From the NCBI GenBank assembly GCA_964396965.1, contig CAYNGD010000008.1, forward strand, positions 1 to 64,000: a DNA stretch of 64,000 nucleotides, in the 5' to 3' direction. The notes beneath the pieces were generated by a model. It was given only the letters and a program-made list of their open reading frames with translations. It did not search any database and was not told where the DNA came from. Every line of letters begins with the position of its first letter. The stretch's first letter is position 1. Below, one piece after another: positions 57,900 through 64,000 of this stretch. A program made the translations under genes and the position numbers. Origin of the DNA: JABMRW01 sp964396965. GTDB taxonomy: Bacteria; Chloroflexota; Dehalococcoidia; Dehalococcoidales; BS750m-G39.

Positions 57900-59110
57900 T
57901 TTCCTTTCCCCTTTGTTTTTTTGCCCTGCATCCGGGCCTGGGTGCGGGCGGGCAGCCCCCAGAGGTGGATGAAGCCGACGGCGGCGCTCCGGTCAAAGAC
58001 GTCACCCTTGTCGTAAGTTGCCAGGTCGTGGCGGTAGAGGGAGTAGGGGGACTTGCGCCCGACCACAATAGAGCTGCCCTTATGCAGCTTGAGCCTTACC
58101 GCGCCGGTGACGAAGCGCTGGGAAGACTCGATATAGGCGGTCAGGTCCTCCCGGAAGGAGGTGAACCAGAGGCCGTTATAGACCAGGTCGGAATACTCTC
58201 CGGAGATAAGCTGCTTGAAGCGGAGCTGCTCTTTGGATAGCGTCAGCGACTCCAGAGCCTGGTGCGCCTGGATGAGCATTAGCGCCGCCGGGGCCTCGTA
58301 GACCTCGCGGGACTTGATGCCGACCACCCTATCCTCGATGTGGTCAATTCTACCGACGCCGTGCCTCCCGGCCAGGTCGTTGGCCCGCTCGATAAGGGTG
58401 ATGCCGTCCAGCCTGTGGCTATTGAGGGACACCGGAATGCCCTCCTCAAAGCCGACCTCAACGTACTCCGGCTTGTCCGGGGTGTTCTCCACCGGCCTCA
58501 CCCAGATAAAGGCATCCTCGGGCGGCTCCGCCCAGGGGTCCTCCATGACGCCGCACTCAATGCTGCGCCCCCAGAGGTTCTGGTCAATGGAGTAGGGGCT
58601 CTCGGCGGTAACCGGGAGGGGGATGGCGTGGCGCTTGGCGTACTTTATCGTCTCCTCGCGGTTCATCTCCCAGTCGCGGGCGGGAGCTAATATCTTCAGG
58701 TCTGGTGCTAAGCCGGCCACGCTGACATCGAAGCGAACCTGGTCGTTGCCCTTGCCGGTGCAGCCGTGGGCCACTGACTTGGCCCCCTCTTTGAGCGCCG
58801 TCTCCACTAGCAGCCTGGCCATGAGGGGGCGGGCCAGCGCCGTGGCCAGCGGGTAGTGCCCCTGATACATGGCGTTAGCCTTTAATGCCGGAAAGACAAA
58901 CTCCTCGACGAAGGCCTTTCTGGCATCGGCGACTATCGCCTTGACCGCACCCAGTTTAAGCGCCTTTTCTTTAATTGCCAGGAAGTCGGGCTCGTTGCCA
59001 ACGTCAACACTGAAGGCGATAACCTCCAGGTCGTACTTCTCCTGCAACCACTTGATGGCCACCGAGGTGTCCACCCCACCGCTGTAAGCCAGCACCACTT
59101 TTTCAGCCAT
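57896..59110 (-). CDS. argG: Argininosuccinate synthase
   Basis: ATP-dependent ligation of citrulline and aspartate, 404 residues. ATP loop AYSGGVDTSVAIKWL (usually SGGLDTS; Val here), GCTGKGNDQVRF, EDPWAEPPED-type specificity loop and a Lys/Gly-rich C-terminal tail. GGAGA precedes the ATG at 59110; argD lies 12 bases upstream. Confidence 0.96.
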   Translation of the reverse strand: MAEKVVLAYSGGVDTSVAIKWLQEKYDLEVIAFSVDVGNEPDFLAIKEKALKLGAVKAIVADARKAFVEEFVFPALKANAMYQGHYPLATALARPLMARLLVETALKEGAKSVAHGCTGKGNDQVRFDVSVAGLAPDLKILAPARDWEMNREETIKYAKRHAIPLPVTAESPYSIDQNLWGRSIECGVMEDPWAEPPEDAFIWVRPVENTPDKPEYVEVGFEEGIPVSLNSHRLDGITLIERANDLAGRHGVGRIDHIEDRVVGIKSREVYEAPAALMLIQAHQALESLTLSKEQLRFKQLISGEYSDLVYNGLWFTSFREDLTAYIESSQRFVTGAVRLKLHKGSSIVVGRKSPYSLYRHDLATYDKGDVFDRSAAVGFIHLWGLPARTQARMQGKKTKGKGK

Positions 59111-59122
59111 AGCAATTCTCCG

Positions 59123-60310
59123 TTATTTTGTCACGCTAACCAGCGCCTCATCCACTATAGCCAGCGCCTCATCGACCTCTTTCCTGCCGATAATGAGCGG
59201 GGGGATAAAGCGGATGGCGTTGGGCTTGAGCTTGTTGACCAGCAGACCACGCTCCAGGCAGGCCATCAGCAGCGGCTGGGCGATATCGCGGTCAAACTCC
59301 ATCGCCAACAGCAGCCCACGCCCCCGGACATCGGTGATGAACGGGAACCTGGCCTTCATCCCCTCCAGCTTTTCGATAAAATAGCCACCCACCTCTTTCA
59401 CCCTGCCAGCGATATTGTTATCAATAACGAACTTGACCGTGGCGTAGCCGGCGGCGCAGGCCAGAGGGTTGCCGCCGAAGGTAGAGCCGTGCTCACCGGG
59501 GACGAAGACCGAGGCCTTTTCCTTGGCCAGAATAGCCCCGATGGGCACGCCACCGGCCAGACCCTTGGCCAGGGTCATTATATCAGGTTCGACGCCGTAC
59601 TGCTCGTAGGCGAAGAGCGTCCCCGTCCGGCCAATGCCCGTCTGGACTTCATCCAAGATGAGCAGTATGCCCTTCTGGTCGCACCAGTTACGTATGGCGG
59701 GCAGATAGCCGTCATCGGGCAGGTTGACCCCGCCCTCCCCCTGTATCGGCTCCAGCATAATGGCGCAGGTGCGCTCGGTGGTGGCCGTCTTTATCGCCTC
59801 GACATCATTGAACTGGACATTGACGAAGCCGGTGGGGAGGGGCGGATAGGGCTCCTGTAAGGCTGCCTGAGCTGTAGCCGCTGTCATGGCTAAGGTACGA
59901 CCATGAAAGGAGCCGGTCAGGGTGATAACCTCAAAAGCTCCATTCAGGTAGAGTTTCCCGTAGCGTCGGGCTAATTTTACTGCGCCTTCATTAGCCTCCA
60001 CCCCACTATTGCCGAAGAATACTCTGTCCAGACAGCTGTTCTTTACGAGTAGTTCGGCCAGTTGAAGCTGCGGTATGGTGTAGTACAGATTTGAGGTCTG
60101 AATGAGCGTCTTTACCTGTTTGGTGACCGCTTCAATCACTACCGGATGGCAATGACCAAGGCTAGTGACAGCCAAGCCAGCAAAAAAGTCCAGGTACTGC
60201 CTGCCCTCATCGTCCCAGACATAGGGCCCCTTGCCCCTGACGATGGTCAGGGGGATGCGCTCGAAGGTCTTCATGTAGTATTTCTTCTCTAGCTCCTGCC
60301 AGTCTGTCAT
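59123..60310 (-). CDS. argD: Acetylornithine aminotransferase
   Basis: PLP class III aminotransferase, 395 residues. FFGNSGVEANEGAVKLARRYG, the ILDEVQTGIGRTGTLFAYE block and the PLP lysine in TLAKGLAGGVPIGA are seen. It may also serve in lysine synthesis as succinyl-diaminopimelate aminotransferase, as ArgD does in E. coli. It begins 2 bases after the argB stop. Confidence 0.94.
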   Translation of the reverse strand: MTDWQELEKKYYMKTFERIPLTIVRGKGPYVWDDEGRQYLDFFAGLAVTSLGHCHPVVIEAVTKQVKTLIQTSNLYYTIPQLQLAELLVKNSCLDRVFFGNSGVEANEGAVKLARRYGKLYLNGAFEVITLTGSFHGRTLAMTAATAQAALQEPYPPLPTGFVNVQFNDVEAIKTATTERTCAIMLEPIQGEGGVNLPDDGYLPAIRNWCDQKGILLILDEVQTGIGRTGTLFAYEQYGVEPDIMTLAKGLAGGVPIGAILAKEKASVFVPGEHGSTFGGNPLACAAGYATVKFVIDNNIAGRVKEVGGYFIEKLEGMKARFPFITDVRGRGLLLAMEFDRDIAQPLLMACLERGLLVNKLKPNAIRFIPPLIIGRKEVDEALAIVDEALVSVTK

Positions 60311-60312
60311 TT

Positions 60313-61104
60313 CTATTTCCCTATAGTTGTGCCGCCGCCCTTTCCGTTAATGTCGTCGAGGAGGGCGTGCGACTGCCGGCCGTCAACGATAACACAGCCC
60401 GACGAGGCCCCCGAAAAAGCCGTCAGGCAGGCCTTAATCTTGGGAATCATCCCGCCTGAGACCGTACCTGCTGCCATCAAAGCCTCGGCCTCATCAGGGG
60501 AGAGACGGGCCAGCAGATTGCCGGAGTGGTCATTGACACCGGCGACATCGGTCAGGAAGACCAGCTTCTCGGCCTTGATGGCGGCGGCAAGCTCGCCGGC
60601 GACGATATCGGCATTGATATTGAGGACGCGGGGGGACTTCTCCGCCTTGTCGGCAATGGCCACCGGCGCCACCACCGGTATGTAGCCCGCATTGAGCAGG
60701 GTCTCCAGGGGGGTGGGGTCAATCTTGGCCACCTCACCGACGTAGCCCAGCTCCTTGCTCTTGAGCCGTCCCCGGATGAAAGCCCCATCAACGCCGCTGA
60801 TGCCGATGGCCAGGCCGCCGCGGGCGTTGATGTCGGCGACAAGCTCCTTGTTGACCACCCCCACCAGAACCGAGACCACCACCTCAAGGGTCTGTTCGTC
60901 AGTAACGCGCTCGCCGTTGATAAACCTGGTCTCGATGCCCCTCTTCTCCAGCCAGCTGGTTATCAGCTTGCCGCCGCCGTGGACGACCACCACCGACCTG
61001 CCCTGCTGCTGGAGAGAGACAATATCGGCGATGGTGGTATCGTGGCTGCCCAGAGTGGCACCGCCCAGCTTGACTACGATTGCTTTATCCAATTTACCCC
61101 CCAT
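60313..61104 (-). CDS. argB: Acetylglutamate kinase
   Basis: Amino-acid kinase fold, 263 residues: VVKLGGATLGS, VHGGGKLITSWLEKRGIE, GISGVDGAFI and the ATP-binding FLTDVAGVND. The start at 61104 (ATG) has no evident ribosome-binding site; a TTG at 61092 preceded by GGGGGG is an alternative. It lies 3 bases after argJ. Confidence 0.94.
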   Translation of the reverse strand: MGGKLDKAIVVKLGGATLGSHDTTIADIVSLQQQGRSVVVVHGGGKLITSWLEKRGIETRFINGERVTDEQTLEVVVSVLVGVVNKELVADINARGGLAIGISGVDGAFIRGRLKSKELGYVGEVAKIDPTPLETLLNAGYIPVVAPVAIADKAEKSPRVLNINADIVAGELAAAIKAEKLVFLTDVAGVNDHSGNLLARLSPDEAEALMAAGTVSGGMIPKIKACLTAFSGASSGCVIVDGRQSHALLDDINGKGGGTTIGK

Positions 61105-61107
61105 ACT

Positions 61108-62319
61108 CTATGTCATATACTTACTGTTAATGGCCACATATTCCCCGGAGAGGTCGCAGCCCCAGGCGGTGGCCCTTCCCTCCCCCAGATTGAGGCTCAC
61201 CCTCAGGTTTACCTCCTCGCCCTTTAAAAGCCTGTTTATCTCCCGCCTGCCGGACTTCAGGGCCCGGCCCGCTTTGACCACCTGAATATCGCCCAGGTAG
61301 AGGTCAATTTTAGTCTCCTCCATCTCGGCGCCGCTCCTCCCCACCGCTGCCACCACCCGCCCCCAGTTGGGGTCGGCGCCATGGACCGCCGTCTTGACCA
61401 GCGCCGAGCTTACCACCGCCCGGGCCGCCCACCTTGCCTGAGCCAAATCGGCGGCGCCGTCAACGGTCACCTCAATGAGCCGGGTCGCCCCCTCGCCGTC
61501 GGCGGCGATAAGCCGGGCCAGATGGAGGCAGACCCGCTCCAGCGCCTGCTCAAAAGCAGACGCCAGCGGACTACCCGCCGTTATCGGCTGGCCGCCGGCC
61601 AGCCCGTTGGCCAGAATCAGAACCATATCGCTGGGACTGGTATCGCCGTCAATAGAGACCATATTAAACGAGGCGTCAACCGCCCTCTTCAGCGCTCCTT
61701 GAAGAAAGCCCCTCTCCACGGCGGCATCGGTGGTGAGAAAGCAGAGCAGGGTGGCCATATTTGGGTGAATCATCCCCGAACCCTTGGCCGTCCCGCCGAT
61801 GGTGAACCGGCTTTCCCCCAGCCGGACGCTGACCGCCGTCTCTTTGGGGATGGTGTCGGTGGTCATCATCGCTTTGGCCAGGTCGTGGCCGCCTTCGCGG
61901 GACATGATAATCATCTCCACCGCCGGCCTGATAAGCCTCATCGGCAGGGGCACCCCGATAACGCCGGTGCTGGCCACCAGAACCTCCTCCGGGGATATGC
62001 CGATGCCCCCGGCTACCAGACTGGCTACCTCGGCGGCATCAACCAGGCCGTGCTCTCCGGTAAATGAGTTGGAACAACCGCTGTTGACCACCACCGCCCT
62101 CCCCTTCTCCAGCCGCTGCCGGGTAAGCTGCACCGGTGCCCCCTTGAGCTGGCTGGTGGTAAATACGCCCGCCGCAGTACAGGGCGTCTCGGAAAAGAGG
62201 ACGGCCAGGTCTAATTTACCAGCGGCTCTCTTGTTTATCCCGGCGCTAACCGCACCGGCGAAAAACCCCTCGGGCGAGGTGACCGTACCCCCCGGGACGG
62301 CCTTGATTTGGGCTTCCAT
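61108..62319 (-). CDS. argJ: Bifunctional glutamate N-acetyltransferase / ornithine acetyltransferase
   Basis: First and fifth arginine steps in the cyclic pathway, about 403 residues. The precursor cleaves itself before the nucleophilic threonine in GMIHPNMATLLCFL. Also seen: AVLFSETPCTAAGVFT, VVNSGCSNSFTGEHG and SIDGDTSPSDMV. The start is ATG 62319, 7 bases after the -10 box; an open frame reaching further upstream would lie in the promoter and is rejected. It leads argJ-argB-argD-argG-argH-rpe. Confidence 0.95.
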   Translation of the reverse strand: MEAQIKAVPGGTVTSPEGFFAGAVSAGINKRAAGKLDLAVLFSETPCTAAGVFTTSQLKGAPVQLTRQRLEKGRAVVVNSGCSNSFTGEHGLVDAAEVASLVAGGIGISPEEVLVASTGVIGVPLPMRLIRPAVEMIIMSREGGHDLAKAMMTTDTIPKETAVSVRLGESRFTIGGTAKGSGMIHPNMATLLCFLTTDAAVERGFLQGALKRAVDASFNMVSIDGDTSPSDMVLILANGLAGGQPITAGSPLASAFEQALERVCLHLARLIAADGEGATRLIEVTVDGAADLAQARWAARAVVSSALVKTAVHGADPNWGRVVAAVGRSGAEMEETKIDLYLGDIQVVKAGRALKSGRREINRLLKGEEVNLRVSLNLGEGRATAWGCDLSGEYVAINSKYMT

Positions 62320-62326
62320 TACCCAA

Positions 62327-62355
62327 AATATAGCACACTGGATTGTGTATGACAA
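62327..62355 (-). promoter_or_regulatory. Predicted argJ promoter (leaderless type)
   Basis: Minus strand: -35 TTGTCA (62355-62350), 17 bases, extended -10 TGCTATATT ending at 62327, 7 bases before the argJ ATG. Confidence 0.8.
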
Positions 62356-62361
62356 CGAGAC

Positions 62362-62390
62362 TTGCAATCTCTCCCCAATAACGATAAACT
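62362..62390 (+). promoter_or_regulatory. Predicted promoter of the FAH-family gene (leaderless type)
   Basis: -35 TTGCAA (62362-62367), 17 bases, -10 TAAACT (62385-62390), 11 bases before the ATG at 62402. It runs divergently from the argJ promoter, with only 6 bases between the two -35 boxes. Confidence 0.55.
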
Positions 62391-62401
62391 CAATCTAAAT
62401 T

Positions 62402-63160
62402 ATGAAAATCGTGCGTTTTGCTGCTGAGAATAAGGTAGTTTATGGCATCCTGGAAGGTGACCACATTCAGGCTATTGAAGATGAGCCTTTCCATAGCCTC
62501 AAGCGCTCAGACCACGGTTATCTCTTAAGCGAGGTTAAACTGTTTTTCCCCTGCGTACCCAGCAAAGTGGTGGCTATAGGACTCAACTACCGCAAACATG
62601 CTGAAGAGGTCAAGGTACACCTGCCCGAAAACCCGCTAATTTTCCTCAAGCCATCGACGGCGGTAATAGGGCCGGAAGATAGTATTATCTATCCCCCCTC
62701 TTCGTCAAGGGTTGACTACGAGGGGGAGCTGGGGGTAGTAATAAAGAAAGCGGCACGGAGGGTAACGGCTGCCAAGGCACTGGACTACGTCCTTGGCTAC
62801 ACCTGCTTTAACGATGTCACCGCCCGCGACCTTCAGTACCACGATAAGCAGTGGACCCGCGCCAAGGGCTTCGACACATTTGCACCGATGGGGCCATGTA
62901 TCGAGACCAAGCTTGAGCCTGGAAATGTCGTCCTGGGAACTTACCTTAACGGAGAGCTTAAACAGCACACCAGCACCAGCGACCTTATCTTCTCTGTCCC
63001 CGAACTGATCAGCTTTATCTCCCACGTGATGACCCTGCTGCCGGGGGATGTTATCGCTACCGGGACGCCCAGCGGTATCAGCCCGATGTACCCCGGCGAT
63101 ACTGTGGAGATTAAGATAGAGGGGATAGGCACACTGAGGAATTACGTGGTCAAGGGCTAG
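62402..63160 (+). CDS. Fumarylacetoacetate hydrolase (FAH) family protein
   Basis: 252-residue FAH-superfamily enzyme acting on C-C bonds (hydrolase, isomerase or decarboxylase of 2-oxo acids). Seen: IGLNYRKHAEEV, the metal glutamates in DYEGELGVVI, NDVTARDLQ, and GDVIATGTPSGIS. Substrate cannot be told; roles in aromatic-acid breakdown or as oxaloacetate tautomerase/decarboxylase are known in the family. No Shine-Dalgarno sequence precedes the ATG. Confidence 0.9.
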   Translation: MKIVRFAAENKVVYGILEGDHIQAIEDEPFHSLKRSDHGYLLSEVKLFFPCVPSKVVAIGLNYRKHAEEVKVHLPENPLIFLKPSTAVIGPEDSIIYPPSSSRVDYEGELGVVIKKAARRVTAAKALDYVLGYTCFNDVTARDLQYHDKQWTRAKGFDTFAPMGPCIETKLEPGNVVLGTYLNGELKQHTSTSDLIFSVPELISFISHVMTLLPGDVIATGTPSGISPMYPGDTVEIKIEGIGTLRNYVVKG

Positions 63161-63195
63161 CTAATCCTATTACCCCCCTTTCTATTACCAGATGT

Positions 63196-63432
63196 TCTTC
63201 TTCCCGTCCTCCCACCCTACAGAAGTGATGCTTCTTAACGGGGAAATTTCCCTTAATCCCCTTTACCAAAGGAGGGAAACTGCCCACTTTTTAGAGGCCG
63301 TTTTTCTTCCCACCCTGACCCACCCTCAAAGGCTGTGCCTTTAAAACTCCCTCAATATAGGGAGGAGCAGGGGAAACAAGGAAAGTGATAGAAGCGCAGC
63401 TTATGAGGGCGGGCGGGTATGGGAAGATAGAC
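63196..63432. repeat. Hairpin-G4 dispersed repeat, copy E (two reverse units and one forward unit)
   Basis: The 280-base gap 63161-63440 is filled by this element. Reverse unit E1 (63196-63236) has the hairpin AGAAGT-GAT-GCTTCT and a minus-strand run with one weakened G-tract. Reverse unit E2 (63304-63350) has AAAGGC-TGT-GCCTTT and the minus-strand G4 GGGTGGGTCAGGGTGGG. The forward unit (63390-63432) has AAGC-GCA-GCTT and GGGCGGGCGGGTATGGG. E2 and the forward unit form an inverted pair like copy A. Confidence 0.88.
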
Positions 63433-63440
63433 GTGGGGGG

Positions 63441-64000
63441 TTATTTGGTATGCGTCCCGTAGGCGATGGACCGCTTCATAAACTCGGGCGGGTACTCGAA
63501 CTTCTTGGCGGCCAGAACCACCATCTGCCGCCCCAGGTCAAAGGCTGCCTTCATGCACTTCTCCAGCTTCTTGACGTCACCAGGCGGGCTGGCATAGGCG
63601 GCCACGTAGTTGGCCGGCAGCATATGGCGGCTGATGATATAGAAATAGAGGTCCTTGACGGCGCTGGCCAGCCCGAAACTGCCGGCGACGGCGACGATAC
63701 CGCCCACCTTATTGGCCAGGCTCATATCGGGGTGGCTGGTCACCATTGTCCGGTCAATGATGGTCTTGGCCTGGGCGGCCATGTTATAGAAGTAAACCGG
63801 CGTGCCGAAGATGATGCCGTCCGCCTCGAGCAGCTTCGGGTAAAGCTCCTGCATATCGTCCTGGATATGACACTTCCCAGTCTCGTCACAGGTGCTGCAG
63901 CCGTCGCACGGCTTGATGGTCTTGCCCGACACACTGTAGAGCTCCACCTCGGCCCCCTCCTGCTGCGCTCCTTTGAGCGCTTGGGTTAAAAGTGTCACTG
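63441..64000 (-). CDS. Iron-sulfur flavoprotein / NAD(P)H-dependent FMN reductase family (N-terminus beyond window)
   Basis: 186 residues visible of a flavodoxin-fold protein. Seen: the cysteine set CDGCSTCDETGKC, as in Isf-type iron-sulfur flavoproteins, GIIFGTPVYFYNMAAQAKTIIDR in part, the FMN-contact AVAGSFG segment and a C-terminal helix. The N-terminal FMN phosphate loop (usually a GSPR motif) lies beyond base 64000, so the gene is cut. Such proteins transfer electrons in anaerobes. Confidence 0.85.
   Translation of the reverse strand, partial: VTLLTQALKGAQQEGAEVELYSVSGKTIKPCDGCSTCDETGKCHIQDDMQELYPKLLEADGIIFGTPVYFYNMAAQAKTIIDRTMVTSHPDMSLANKVGGIVAVAGSFGLASAVKDLYFYIISRHMLPANYVAAYASPPGDVKKLEKCMKAAFDLGRQMVVLAAKKFEYPPEFMKRSIAYGTHTK

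Noticed and set aside
62320..62367. Upstream extension of argJ
   Set aside because: The extra codons fall on the -10 and -35 boxes of the argJ promoter and do not match the family.
1..64000. tRNA, rRNA, CRISPR arrays, prophage or integrase genes
   Set aside because: I looked through the gaps and found no cloverleaf-like sequence, no regular spacer array and no mobility gene; a covariance-model scan would be needed to exclude them fully.

Overview
The window is a bacterial chromosome segment, densely packed on both strands, with many TTG and GTG starts and a GC content in the high fifties by eye. The gene set fits a Chloroflexota genome of the Dehalococcoidia type: DnaD- and DnaI-like loaders beside a replicative helicase, a RecG with a long N-terminal extension, 2-hydroxyacyl-CoA dehydratase activator genes, a benzoate-CoA-ligase-like enzyme, and bare leaderless-type promoters. 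This placement is inference from gene content. No rRNA, tRNA, CRISPR array, transposase or integrase was seen.

Layout: 1-2510 nusA-rnpM-infB (minus; infB runs off the left edge) behind an attenuator-like leader. 2713-11524 (plus) M20 amidohydrolase, a split dehydratase-activator module, plsX, thioredoxin/thioredoxin reductase, rplI, dnaB; then dnaD-like and dnaI-like loaders and an HNH nuclease to 13605. 13602-18444 (minus) ricT, holB, lysA, acyl-CoA ligase. 18593-19855 M16 peptidase, facing groES-groEL under a perfect CIRCE operator. 22030-27157 tsaD, a CorC-type transporter, an orphan DUF2344 protein, tilS and a methyltransferase. 27099-35374 (minus) tlyA, hydrolase, purF-purM-purH, a small Cys protein, a nicotinamidase/nicotinate phosphoribosyltransferase fusion and a PrsW/YhfC-like membrane protein. 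35439-42391 DUF364, membrane proteins, gatC and gatA split by a cation transporter gene, ASCH protein, Lrp regulator and aminotransferase. 42388-43805 a promoter-RNA-terminator cassette followed by an AT-rich AIPR-like defence gene. 43961-51405 trpS, a GT39-like membrane protein, a gamma carbonic anhydrase, argS, recG. 51409-55589 three tandem DegV/FakB genes behind fakA. 55684-63160 rpmB, then rpe, argH, argG, argD, argB, argJ, with a divergent FAH-family gene; an iron-sulfur flavoprotein is cut by the right edge.

How the genes connect: FakA/FakB and PlsX both handle acyl-phosphate for phospholipid synthesis; the pur genes and the NAD-salvage fusion both draw on PRPP; argJ-B-D-G-H covers most of arginine synthesis, argC and argF being elsewhere; the acyl-CoA ligase and the dehydratase activators suggest anaerobic acyl-CoA chemistry, although no catalytic dehydratase or reductase subunit lies here.

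The most striking unexplained signal is a dispersed intergenic repeat. Each unit joins a short hairpin, whose stem changes in a compensatory way between copies, to a conserved run of four G-triplets (a G-quadruplex motif). Eight units lie in five intergenic places, sometimes as inverted pairs resembling a MITE. The second is the structured leader RNA in front of the AIPR-like gene. The third is the number of genes whose -10 box lies only 6-11 nt before the start codon.
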